Under the pieces are notes generated by a model. It saw nothing but the letters and a program-made list of their open reading frames with translations, ran no database searches and was not told where the DNA came from. Both the position numbers and the translations under genes were made by a program. A stretch of 64,000 bases of DNA from assembly GCA_032209605.1 (NCBI GenBank), contig JASFXZ010000001.1, positions 29,950,619-30,014,618 on the forward strand. The letters run 5' to 3'. This DNA comes from Mactromeris polynyma (lineage: Eukaryota; Mollusca; Bivalvia; Venerida; Mactridae). This document shows positions 25,283 through 36,914 of the stretch, in pieces (positions within the stretch are counted from its first letter, which is position 1; each line of letters begins with the position of its first letter).

Positions 25283-26089
25283 TCGACCAGTCACAATGGT
25301 CAAGCACGACGAGTCACAATGGTCAAGCACGACCAGTTACAATGGTCAAGCACGACCGGTCACAATGGTCAAGAACGACCAGTCACAATGGTCAAGCACG
25401 ACCGGTCACAATAGTCAAGAACGACCAGTCACATTGGTCAAGCACGACCAGTCACAATGATCAAGCACGACTAGTCACAATGGTCAAGCACGACCAGTCA
25501 CAACGGTCAAGCACGACCAGTCACAATGGTCAAGCACGACTAGTCACTGTGGTTAAGCACGACCAGTCACAATGGTCAAGCACGACTAGTCACAGTGGTT
25601 AAGTACGACTAGTCACAGTGGTCAAGCACAACCAGTCACAATGGTCAAGTACGACTAGTCACAGTGGTCAAGCACGACCAGTCACAGTGGTCAAGTACGA
25701 CTAGTCACAGTGGTTAAGCACGACCAGTCACAATGGTCAAGCACGACTAGTCACTGTGGTCAAGTACGACTAGTCACAGTGGTCAAGCACGACCAGTCAC
25801 AATGGTCAAGTACGACTAGTCACAGTGGTTAAGCACGACCAGTCACAATGGTCAAGCACGACTAGTCACAGTGGTCAAGCACGACCAGTCACAATGGTCA
25901 AGCACGACCAGTCTCAATGGTCAAGTACGACTAGTCACAGTGGTCAAGCACGACCAGTCACAATGGGCAAGCACGACCAGTCACAATGGTCAAGTACGAC
26001 TAGTCACAATGGTCAAGCACGACCAGTCACAATGGTCAAGCACGACCAGTCTCAATGGTCAAGCACGACCAGTCACAATGGTCAAGCAC
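25283..26089. repeat. 23-bp minisatellite array
   Basis: About 35 tandem copies of a 23-bp unit, CACGACCAGTCACAATGGTC plus AAG. Common variants are GACTAGTCACAGTGG and AGTACGACTAG. Alternating unit types suggest a higher-order pattern in the middle (about 25560-25830). Open frames appear because 23-bp units shift phase every copy. They are by-products. The array ends about 380 bp upstream of the C1q-type gene. Confidence 0.95.
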
Positions 26090-26470
26090 CTAATTGGTTG
26101 TTTCTTCGCGCAGTCTTAAAATTGCAGTATACAAGCTTAAAATAAATAACACATTTAACGACATCGGCATTTCCCAAACATTTTAGCGCCATTGTTGGCA
26201 TGAGCACAGGGCATCCCGTTTGAATAGATATTGTTCGGGTTGTAGTTATCTATATTAAGAAATAGTTTATGATGTCGACTGCTTATCCACCAATAGATAG
26301 TCAGTATCAAACTCTGAGTGATACATGCAGTGTCATTGCGATAAAATAAGTGAATAAGGTTATCAAACTATTCATATAAATGAGTTTGAATGTATGATGC
26401 TAATTTGCTGCGCTGTATTTCAAACTGGTATTAAAATTGTAGATGATACAGTCATATTAACTTAAATACA
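26090..26470 (+). other. 5' flank of the C1q-type gene
   Basis: AT-rich upstream DNA between the 23-bp array and the start codon at 26471. No clear TATA box at a fixed distance or other recognisable control site was found. Confidence 0.4.
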
Positions 26471-29128
26471 ATGGTGGACAATAGAGCGGTTCTCGCGCTC
26501 ATATTGACATGTTCAGGGGTGTTGTCACTCGCACAGACACAACACGTACACTCGGAGCTGAGCGGCATACAAGCACAAATTACGAAGCTGGTGAACCAGA
26601 CGGAAAGTTTAGCGACAGAAGTACAATCGAAGAACGACTTGACACAGTTCTTGCAGGGTGATGTTAGAGCTTTGAATATGTATATGGTTGTCAAGAAACA
26701 GAAAAATGCAAACTTAGAAGCACGTGTAGCTACTTTGGAAACTCAGTAAGTGAAATTAATGGAGTATATTAATTATTATATATTTAATATAAATAGTCTT
26801 ACATGTTTTGTTTGGTTTGCAGGTAAATGCACACCAAAACAGAAGGGAATGCTAGTCTTTATCGCCCATCGGAGTAATACTTATATTCTTTGTCTATCTC
26901 ATTAAAATCACCACCAGTCGCACGCTCCTATACTATACGCTAACAGCGGAAAGTAATGGAGCTAAAGCTAGGGACTGATTTCAATGAGATTGATTCTTTG
27001 TCTGCTGTATTAGAATATACAAAGATTGTGATGATGTTTTTTGATGGATCAAGTTCATTTTCTTAAGTATCGATCTGAGGGGAGTAGCCCATATTGTCAT
27101 TTCTTACGATGTTTAAATTATGCCAATTAATTGCAAAGATGAAGTTGCTATGGCGATCCCAATTTAAGGTGTTTGATTTGTTTTAGCCATTTGCACACAG
27201 TATCGCCGTCATAACTGTAAATGGGAGTAAGATGGGGTCAATATTTCCAAGGGAGATTATAAAGTAAAGATTGAAGCACAAGGATAGACGACCGAAGACC
27301 TTACACAAAAGTGCGTGTTATCTTTCGACTCATATGAGTTAACTTCGCCTTGTAGTGAATCAATACATTGGCATGTTGCGGTATAACAATACTCGGGGTT
27401 ATAGTCAGTTTGTGTTTCCATATATTGTAGATTGCAAAACACAATGGCAAGTTTTGGAGAGACTCAAGGTAATCTGCGATCCACTAAAACTCTAGTCAGA
27501 TCTGTACAGACTTAGCTAACGTCAACAGATGCTAAACTGAACCAGTTAGTCGCGGATCAAACCTCTCTCAACATGTCGTATACACAAACCATTAATTCAC
27601 TCAACTCAAGTATTTTTGCTGCTGTACAAAACTCTTAGAAAGGTATGTAAGCGTTCTTTAAAATTGCATAACTCTTATTAGTTCACATTAAGCACGTTGG
27701 CACCAAAATCTCTAGTTCACACTAACATAGAAAATTTGAAGATCTTTTTGAGATTTCACTCGAATGCTTCCTTTAAAGAATGTTTGAATGTCGTCTCAAC
27801 TAAAATGTAAATTTCGCACACATATACTAGCGGTTGGTCTATGACACGTGTAAGACTTGAGAACATTTCGTGATTAGAGATTTGAGAGAAATCTCATTTG
27901 CATACAGTTTGAGGGAATAGTCAAATTTAGAGTTTTATGAATACGGGCGATGTATCGTGATTACAATAGTTTCTTCCCACGTGGCTCTCAGAACTCAAAT
28001 ATTGGCTAAATGTTGAATCGGAGTATGAAATTATACAATAACAAATTCAACTGCAGTGCTTACTATTCGTTCTACTTATTCTTAGTATTCAGTGTGATCG
28101 AATTTTTTTAGATTTGCGTAAAATTTGAGTAAATGTTATAATCTTGGTACTCAATATTGAATTCTCACACTCGGTAAAGTAAATTTGAGTTCTGAGTTCT
28201 AAAGTTGTAAGATACGGTTATAATATTTGGCATTGATGATTCAATAAACTGGAAATTAGCAAAATATATTGGTATGTTCGTAACGTATAATAACAAGAAG
28301 GCTAAAGTGTCTTGAGTATTGCACTAAATAAGTAAACATGCAAACTCTATAAGGATTACTGGTATTGTCTTCGTGTTAAAACATATAGATAAATGTATAA
28401 TCAATTATTAAAAATGGTAAAATATTTAGTGCATTGGCGATTCTTTTCTAAGTAACAACCACAATATATATATATATTGGTTTATATGTCCGTGATAGTA
28501 TGGTTGTTATTCCGAAAAAAAAAATATATGTATAGTATATATATATAACACTTTATTTTATTTCTAAATGTTGAAAAGGTGTGTTCATCTTTGACTTTTA
28601 AATTAACATTTATACATATATTTACATGGTATTGGGGATGCAGCTGTAAACGTTTTATTTATTAAAAGACGGTGTTATGTTTTATAGCCTATTCCTTCTA
28701 AATGTAAAGTAAATATGACCGATGACTTCACAAATGTTTCAGATCCGGACGTTTACTTTTCGACACGTGGCCTTGATGCAACGTCAAACTTCGCCAGTGG
28801 TTTACCTCTTTAATACCGGGTAATACTTTCCAACACCGGAAATGGATACGATAGCTCCTCCGGTGTGTTCACAGCGCCCTCTAGCGGCACATATTGGTTC
28901 TCGGTCACGCTTTCAGACACAACTGATGATCACGTGTCCTGCTACCTGGTGAAGAATTCGTCGGGTTATTTAATGGAAGTGTATATTTCCGCGCTCAATG
29001 CGTATTACTCCGCCAGTACTTCGACACTGATCGATTTGGTAACCGGAGACAAGATTACCGTGTCGCAGTGTAGTGGTTCCGGTATCTTAAGCTCCTATAA
29101 ATCTTCGTTCAGCGGATTCTTGGTTTAA
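26471..29128 (+). pseudogene. Secreted C1q-domain protein, three in-frame stops
   Basis: Three exons fit by phase: 26471-26745 (ends phase 2), 27431-27642 (ends phase 1) and 28743-29128. Exon 1 encodes a signal peptide (about residues 1-21, ALILTCSGVLSLA) and a helical region (IQAQITKLVNQTESL), typical of coiled-coil C1q proteins. Exon 2 is helical (STDAKLNQLVADQ). Exon 3 is a C1q domain with DPDVYFSTRGL, ILSNTGNGYDSSSGVFTAP, GTYWFSVTL, and the end FSGFLV. Stops interrupt the frame at 27513-27515 (TAG), 27636-27638 (TAG) and 28811-28813 (TAA), yet there is no frameshift and all splice sites are good. In molluscs such proteins are abundant secreted lectin-like pattern recognisers. This copy appears dead, unless the stops are assembly errors or a null allele. 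Without the stops it would be 290 residues. Confidence 0.75.
27643..28742 (+). other. Intron 2 of the C1q-type pseudogene
   Basis: A phase-1 intron with donor GTATGT and acceptor ACAAATGTTTCAG. It includes TA-rich microsatellites around 28464-28560 and no recognisable exon. Confidence 0.6.
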
Positions 29129-30348
29129 TACTACCAAGAATTTGAGCTGATTTCGACAGCGACTTATCAATGATTTTGAGAGTTAGGCCAAGATCAATGA
29201 AGAGATATCAACTACCATTCATTTTCAAATACGTTGATTTATTCAAAATAAGGTCTGAACTTAGAATGCTGTGAAAGATAATGGAGATATCGTTAATTGC
29301 TTTTCCCAATCTCTAATAGTCGTTAAATTTTGTTAACCATTAATAGGAATTCCTCTGTGATAAATATATATTGTTATGGTGTTATAGTGTTTCTATAAAC
29401 GCCCAACAAGTAAACGTAAATAAAAAAATAAGAGCGATAACTGCTTTATCTTTTTGTCTTTGGTGAGTTACTTCCCTTTACGTTAACTTTCCTTTTAAAT
29501 TAGAGTACATTTAATATATATACAGAAAAAAAGAATTGAAAACTGACGTAAAGGCAACGAGTGGGCTAGATTCATTTAAATATAAATTTGATGGCAAAAT
29601 TGCAATAACGTGAATCAGTGTCACAGGTAAAATTTAAATAAAAAATAACGTTATAACTATGTTTTTAAGAAAAGTACATGATTATAGTATTTATAATTAT
29701 ATGAATCGAATTTGTGATTATTTATAAAGAGTTGCTCTTCCGAAAAGCTATACATAGATATAAGAATTTGCCTTGAATGCATAGATAATATCAAATAAGC
29801 TACGTCGTAAAAAATGGTTGGCCATGCCATTTGTGCACAAAAATAATTCCCCAAGGTAATATTCAGTTAATGCGATATATGCCATAGACAATAGCCATAT
29901 TTGCGTTTTAGCAATAGTTTTGAAACTGAATACATGTTATTGTAAGGTGAACACTGTTTTATCGTTAAACAGTCCTTCAACTAATACTGCTAGAATTTTG
30001 TAAAAATGTTGAAAAATAATAATGCTATTTGAACTTTCGGTACTGTCAAATTGTACATGTTGTCCGGTAGGTCATGTAAGTTGCACAAGCGTTAATTGTG
30101 CAAAAGAAACACATGTATAGAAAGATAATAATTGAATCTACCTCATGCTATCGAGATTGTAAAATAAACACAATACAAATAAGTTTTCATTCCAAAATAA
30201 CAGCAACAGAAACAAGGGGTTAGTATGGAAAACCTAGTTTTTTATAAATATTTTATTGATAAAATTTTGGAAAAAAATCGATAGCATAATTTTTTGATTT
30301 GATTTAAATGCGAAGAGTGTTATTCTATAAACGAGTTCGTGATATTCA
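29129..30348. other. Convergent intergenic stretch
   Basis: This lies between the 3' ends of the C1q-type pseudogene (plus) and the GT92 gene (minus). A plus-strand AATAAA near 29417 and a minus-strand AATAAA (plus TTTATT) near 30250 are plausible polyadenylation signals for the two units. No gene was recognised. Confidence 0.5.
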
Positions 30349-33300
30349 CTATGTAACTGTTGTATTTGTTGCTTTAGATTGTATGGCACTGAGAGTAGTG
30401 TTGTTTAATAAATTATCAAAACGTTTGTTAACACGATCCTTGATGTTTTTCATCAATCCAGCAACATTAGAATCCCGGTACCCACGCCGTAAGAAACAAT
30501 GCCAGTTCTTTCTACAAGGTCTGTAATGTTTGAGCGTACCTAACGATGCAGGCACATTGTATCTGAAACACAAAATACAGTCATATTATTGTTTGAACAA
30601 GTAAATCCTGACATAGTCATAAATCATAAACTTGTCTTAACGACCAAAACTCCTTTTTCCAGTTCTTACATTCTCTTACAGATATGATTTTATAGTTTCA
30701 TTTGATACCAAAAATATTAAAATCAGATGTCAACTTTCCTCGTATAACAATTCAAATATAAGGTACAAAAATACAAAGGTAAACTACAAAATGACGTTGT
30801 GTCACAAAGGCTTAACTCCAATGTACATTAAATCTTAAAATCTTCAGATTTTCAAATGGAGAGAAAAGAATAACATAACACATACCAACATTATCATGTT
30901 CACTTAAGTCTAAAAATCTAAATTAAGACACTTCCGAGAAAGCGCTTAGTTTCAGGCGTCAACTTTTCATTGAGAAAGACTTGACGTCATAACCAATGTA
31001 GCAAATACAAGTTTTGTCATGGAAGCGTCCATATTTTCTAACGTTTTACGGCGCAAAGTTCTGGCCGTTGTTTCTCATATTCTCAGCGTTTTCGGCGCAT
31101 AGTTCTTGCCGTTGTTTCTCATATTTTCTAGCGTTTTACGGTGAAAAATTCTGGCCGTTGTTTCTCATATTTTCTAGCGTTTAACAGTGCAAAGTTCTGG
31201 CCGTTGTTTCTCATATTTTCTAGCGTTTTACGGCGCAAAGTTCTGGCCGATGTTTCTCATATTTTCTAGCGTTTAACAGTGCAAAGTTCTGGCCGTTGTT
31301 TCTCATATTTTCTAGCGTTTTACGGCGCAAAGTTCTGGCCGATGTTTCTCATATTTTCTAGCGTTTAACGGCGCAAAGTTCTGGCCGATGTTTCTCATAT
31401 TTTCTAGCGTTTAACGGCGCAAAGTTCTGGCCGATGTTTCTCATATTTTCTCAGCGTTTTACGGCGCACAGTTCTGGCCGTTGTTTCTCATATTCTCAGC
31501 GTTTTACGGCGCATAGTTCTGGCCGTTGTTTCGCATAGTTTCAGCGTTTTACGGCGCAAAGTTCTGGCCGTTGTTTCTCATATTCTCAGCGTTTTACGAC
31601 GCACAGTTCTGGCCGTTGTTTCTCATATTCTCAGCGTTTTACGGCGCAAAGTTCTGGCCGTTGTTTCTCATATTCTCAGCGTTTTACGGCGCATAGTTCT
31701 GGCCGTTGTTTCTCATATTTTCTAGCGTTTTACGGCGCAAAGTTCTGGCCGTTGTTTCTCATATTTTCTAGCGTTTTACGGCGCATAGTTCTGGCCGTTG
31801 TTTCTCATATTTTCTAGCGTTTTACGGCGCAAAGTTCTGGTCGTTGTTTCTCTTATTTGCTAATGTATTATCTTCAATAATATTGTCACAACAGTTCATC
31901 ACAGTATCACTTACTTTTTGTATCCACGTAGAGCAGTGTAGTTATGCGTCCAAACAGACCCAAGTATAATGCGGTCCATGACAAGAATATGTTTGGTTCG
32001 ATCTGCTAAAGGCCTGGTCCGGTTCTGGTGTCTGACGTGCCAAAATTTGTTCATTTCCGGTCCCATATCATCTTTATTTTCCCAGTCAGTAATAAACAAT
32101 TCTGTTCTTAAACTGAATCCGGCTGCCTTTGGTTCTTTGCGAAGCAACAGACTCTGCAACAAGCACACATAACGCCCGTATAGAATGTTATGATAAAACA
32201 CTATACAGTTACTGCTATGGTTTTGAACAATAATGCAAAACACGATTGATGAAATATAGAACACATTTGTTATGTTCGAACTAAATTCTAGTTTACGCAA
32301 GGGATGCTAAACAACCATTTCAACCAAGTTTTAAGAAAACATCCTTCAGTTACACAATGCCGATGCTATACAAAAACATTAATAATATAGCTCGTCCTTA
32401 TAAATCTCTGTATTACATGCACACATCATTATTTAAACAACCATAAAAGAACTGAAAAATAGGACAACGATATCAGTAACAAGAATAGCTCGAATATGAA
32501 TTTAGGTTGAAATCCAACCGTGCGTATAGTTGAAACAGGTCAGACACGTTTTCGTGACACATCACTATGATACCACACCGATTATGTTCGTGTTATTCAA
32601 TCATATAAGCCGACTTAATGTTAGATTTGTCTGTACCCTATGTTATACTCGATACTTTGAAGAGACAACTTATAGCTGGTACGTTGTATAACTTAGATAG
32701 AATGTTGTCGTGAAAAATGGCAGTGCCAATCTCCTCGCACCATGTACAGTCAAACCTGTGATAAAGACCACCTGCGAACAAAGACCACTATTGCAAAACC
32801 TGTCTGCAAAGACCATCAATTTTATCTCCCATCAGACCATTTTCAATTATATTTAATCTGTAATAGAGACCACCTGTAAACAAAGACCACATTTTGCTGT
32901 TCCCATGGGTGGTCTTTACAGACAGGTTTGACTGTGATTCCCTTGACATTTAGAAGTCAGCATTCTACCACCAACATTCCTCATCTGCAAGGAGTTTATT
33001 TTTTATGAGCTTTCAATCTATAAAAAATTGAATGCCACTTGTCATCGATAAACTAAATAAATAGTGACCTATAGTGAGAGTATTTATGAAGTTATATGCG
33101 TACACGAGGGTTTGTAAGTCTTAAAATGATGATGATGTAAATTTTAGTTTCTGTTGCGTCACTTGTTACTTTGTGGAATGAGATTGGTCATGTGTTTGTT
33201 TTATAACTGGAACGTGTTCGGGGACCAAGTGACCGTATTGTGTGGCCGGATCAAGTGGCCGTATCAAGTGGCCGGATCAAGTGACTAGATTGTGTGGCCG

Positions 33301-35137
33301 GATCAAGTGACCAGATCAAGTGGCCGGATCAAGTGACTAGATTGTGTGACCGGATCGAGTGGATTGATCAGTTAATCAAATCGAGAGCTCGGATGTTGTG
33401 GTCGGATTGGGTGACCGGATCGTGAGGCCAAATCATGGGAATATATCTAGTACATGAATCGAGTGACTGAATCGAGAGGCAGCATCGAGTGTCCGAATCG
33501 AAAGACTCAATCGACTGACAGGATCGACAGACCGAAACGAGTTTCCGTATACAGTGACCATTCTAAGTGAACGAACATACTATATGTATGGCGACAATAT
33601 TCTATGCATTGAGCAAACTGTAAATTCTAAATACTTACCACGAATCGTTTCAAATTATGTTTAGCACTAGTGCGAGCATATATAATTTCGTCAACATCAA
33701 TAACAGCCGCATAAGTGTAACCACGTAATCTTTCTAAAGCTTCATATACGACCACTTGTTCATCAATAAAAGGCTGCGCATCTTTCTCACCTACATATCT
33801 TGCATTATTCTCTGTAAACAAAATAAAAACGGATGTACTACGAAGGACTGGTAGTGACATTCACACTTATTCCGATGAATTCGTGAAGTTAAAATCGTGA
33901 ATTCATGTATTCGTAAAATATATTGAAATCGTGACTTTCCTAGAAGAGAAATAATAAACGCTGTACAGGTCGAGAAATACCAGTTCGTGTGCTTAGTTCA
34001 GGGTCAGCGATGTTCCGGGTGCAACATCGGAGGAATCGGGCACTCTGGAGATACCCCTAGAGCATTATGTCACTACATTTTCATTTTAAATGGACTGTGT
34101 AACTTACCAGCATCCGGATAATCAAATGGACGAAGATCCACAAATCCTTCGGCACGATACTGCAGGAGTACCCTCATCGATTCTTCATTCAGATTGTAAT
34201 AATATGTCAATACCTTATCCACACCCATGAATTTCTGAATTTCCAACCATTCAATCAGTCTCTGTGCCGATAATTGTCCGTAAACGATTTTAGCACACAC
34301 CGCAAGCGACTCATTGGGTTGCCGTTTCAAAAATTCTATTTCCAAGAACTTTTTATTCAGGCAGTTTTCGTTTGAAAGAGAAATACAGGCTCCCTTGATT
34401 TTCACGCCATATAACTGCTTTGGTACAGCACAGAAAAACTTCGCTGCCATTAGGGGCTGCCTATTTACCTGAGTCCAAACAAGACGCTTTTCGTTTACAA
34501 AAGATACAATGGTGTTATTGTCTAGTAGAAGACAACATCTTAGAGTAGAGTTGATATAATGATATCCTAACCAACCGACCATGACTACATGTCTCACTTC
34601 TTTACCAGGATCAGGCTGTTTGAATCTGGTTTTGCCCTTGGGTATTTGCACGAGATTTCGAGCAAAAGCCGACATAAGGTAAATCTTTGTATGCAAAACA
34701 TCACTAAACGATCCCGGATTTGGCACATGAATGGTGATATTACCGTTGTATTTACTAGACATCTTCTTTGGATGTCGGTACAAAGAATATTTGTGAGCAC
34801 CCTTTGCATTAAGGTTCTCATCAATTAGTTCATATGACGAGTTCAGATTCGCTGAATTGAATCGCACTATGCAAGCCTCTCGTCCGAATTTTTGAAAGGG
34901 TCGAATAATGTTCACTTGTGACTGTTCTTGTACATCGACATGATGAGCAGCAGATGAGAGCATCTTCACTTCAGCTATTGTGTTTTTCTCCGCTGGTAGC
35001 ATCACCCGGAATGTCTGTAACGAATGGGATCCAATATACAAGACACAAAGGTTGACAATCGAAAATAGCAATAGGCATACTAGTAAGGTCTTATGGACCA
35101 TAAAACTGGTCCTAGAGAGAAACTTATATAATATCAT
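30349..35137 (-). CDS. GT92-family (DUF23) glycosyltransferase
   Basis: Four coding exons in transcription order: 34108-35137, 33639-33811, 31915-32153 and 30349-30562, with intron phases 1, 0 and 2 all matching, for 551 residues. The ATG at 35137 is chosen because a TAG lies in frame just upstream and the peptide begins with a type II signal anchor (MVHKTLLVCLLLFSIVNLCV). GT92 marks are LAVCAKIVYGQLSAQRLIEW with FMGVDKVLTYY, YAAVIDVDEIIYA (the D-x-D metal/nucleotide-sugar motif) and a C-terminal LKHYRPC. Exon 3 carries the K-to-H stretch ending VWTHNY. GT92 enzymes (C. elegans GALT-1) add galactose to core fucose in the Golgi. The exact donor and acceptor here are inferred only at family level. 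A minisatellite fills much of intron 3. Confidence 0.88.
31036..31850. repeat. 46-bp minisatellite in a GT92 intron
   Basis: About 18 copies of a 44-46 bp unit, TTTTACGGCGCAAAGTTCTG, then GCCGTTGTTTCTCATATTTT, then CTAGCG. A shorter variant has ATATTCTCAGCG. The array lies within intron 3 of the GT92 gene and ends about 65 bp from the exon 3 donor (minus-strand exon end 31915). The unit contains ACGGCGC, making it richer in CpG than its surroundings. Confidence 0.93.
32747..32934 (+). mobile_element. MITE, copy 3, in a GT92 intron
   Basis: A 188-bp copy of the family at 11419 and 12961, lying in intron 2 of the GT92 gene. It begins CAGTCAAACCTGTGATAAAG and ends ACAGGTTTGACTG. The left flank is TA and the right TG, so one target copy has mutated. 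It is in the same orientation as 12961. Confidence 0.82.
33213..33550. repeat. Degenerate 13-bp repeat in a GT92 intron
   Basis: Roughly 25 irregular copies of a 13-bp phrase (GTGGCCGGATCAA and variants GTGACTAGATTGT, GAGTGACCGGATC). The left part is regular and the right part strongly decayed. It lies in intron 2 of the GT92 gene, about 90 bp from the exon 2 end. Confidence 0.8.
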
Positions 35138-36412
35138 TTTTTCTAGTGTCAAAGTGAATTTCTAATCAGTTAGTTTACATTTAACGTTTGTATGAACATA
35201 TCTCACTCGACAATTCTCCAACTTCAATTACTCAGTCTCCGTTTCTGGTTCAAATTATTCCACATTATTTTGTTAACAATGATACGATTATACCGTAATT
35301 TAAACTTTTCAACTATATTGGATTTGTGTCGATATTCTATTGCTATCTTTTCCATTCCACATTTACGTTTATTAAAGTACCAAATGCCTGATCAGCAATT
35401 ATTTACAATTATCTCTATGTGTTATCACACACGATTTTCTAGTTCTCAATTAGCATCACACTGCCATTATATTAGTGGATATGCAACATGAAACTCGCAA
35501 ATCAATTTATTTAACACTGTCAAATTGATCTATGTATTCAAAAACCGAACGCAATTGTAACATAGCGTTTGCATCAATCCATAATCTTCTTAAAGTTGTT
35601 TGAACCTAGAAGAACTTAAATAAGCGATACAGACCCAGCTTATCGTATTTCGTTCACAATAGATAACCAATCGTCCGAGACAAAATAACATTCATGTCAT
35701 AACCAACCTAAATGCATGCTTAACCCCGACTGGGTCTATAAAGAGGGCTTCGCATTGAGTCTATGTATTGTGAAATGAAGTAAAATTAGAATGCGTACAT
35801 TGTAATGCTTCACCCTTGTCAGCATTGACAGATAACATCGTAATATCAAGTCACGCCAGATGTGTTTGATGGATTTCGAAATAGTGAACAAAATACAATT
35901 AACGTAGTATGTTTTTGAAACTTAAGCCTCGCTTATTGTATATGAATAAACATTTATCAGTTGGCATGGTGAGTTAATATGACCGTGTATAAACGATTTC
36001 AACATGGCAAATTCAATGGAAACTTATTGATTGTATTTGAATGTTCTATATATTGAGTTTGATATACGTTTATAATGAAGATATGTAACAGACAATTTTC
36101 AGGGTTCACGAGAGATAGACCGTATGACTGTTTGTATAAAGAATTTTTATTGGAGCGATATGAGATATATGTATACATAATATTTGTATCAGACCGTTTA
36201 TTGTCGGGCAATGTGATACATACTCTTATCACATAACTTGCACTCCAGGAGTGGCATAAAGCAGTGACATAAATATCATATGTAACTAGTTACATAAATG
36301 GCCAGTGTGACGTCACTTTAAATGACAGCATATTGTTTACAATTGTTCTGAATTTCGGCATTTATTAAAAATATTGTTTATTTAAAGATTTATGGTGTTA
36401 TGTGATAAATAG
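35138..36412. other. Upstream region of the GT92 gene
   Basis: Contains the presumed 5' untranslated region and promoter of the minus-strand GT92 gene. No TATA element could be placed with confidence and no other gene was recognised. Confidence 0.4.
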
Positions 36413-36564
36413 AATCTTACATTCGTGCTTATTTGATATTGTTTTTACGAAACTCGTCGACTGAAACGAATATGACGCTCGGCAGAGCCTCGCGTCATAT
36501 TATCATATTATTCAGTCGACTCGTTTCATAAAAAACAATAACAAATCAGCACTCATGTAAGATC
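36413..36564. mobile_element. MITE with roughly 50-bp inverted arms
   Basis: The left arm runs from GAATCTTACATTCGTGCTTA to CGTCGACTGAA (36413-36465). The right arm (36510-36564) is its inverse, ending GCACTCATGTAAGATC. The spacer is itself partly palindromic (AATATGACGC and GCGTCATATT). There is no coding capacity. The whole unit could fold as a long hairpin, typical of a foldback MITE. Confidence 0.7.
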
Positions 36565-36752
36565 CTCTATGTATACATACATAATTATTTTCAATCATGC
36601 TTGTATATATATATATAAATGTTTTTTTTCAAACAGTTCATTCTCGGACAACATGGGACATTCACATGCAAGTTGTACAAGTAATCAATCAGATGACTAA
36701 TATAATAAATGAAACTACTGAAAACACATTTCGTTTTATTATCCAAACTTAC

Positions 36753-36914
36753 GTGAGGTTTTCCATGTAGATAAACAGTTTGCAGTAGAAGAATCAGCAT
36801 TGTTACTACAATCAGAGATATCAAAACGAGGCGGAAACTGTGCTTCACGCGGAGATGACACCCTGATTTGAAAATCCATGACATCTCCATTAATTTTGTA
36901 TAATTATGTAGAAC
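36753..36914 (-). CDS. Orphan signal-anchor exon
   Basis: An exon-like unit bounded by acceptor CTATTTCAG (before 36914) and donor CAC|GTAAGT (exon end 36753). The ATG at 36890 starts 46 codons: MEMSWIFKSGCHLRVKHS, then the hydrophobic LVLISLIVVTMLILLLQTVY, then LHGKPH. This short basic tail plus single membrane segment is typical of Golgi type II glycosyltransferases. No catalytic exons follow, except the GT92 gene 1.6 kb downstream, which already has its own anchor. It could be an alternative first exon or the remnant of a duplicated GT92 gene. Splicing to an AG at 35162 would be in frame but would give two anchors in a row, which is implausible. Confidence 0.4.

Noticed and set aside
25248..26145. 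Open frames with HDQSQWSSTTSHNGQ repeats
   Set aside because: They arise from the 23-bp array, in which the frame cycles with each unit and is open in two frames at once. There is no independent coding evidence.
35138..35152. Upstream TTG as start of the GT92 protein
   Set aside because: TTG is not a normal start in animals, and the ATG at 35137 directly follows with a good signal anchor after it.
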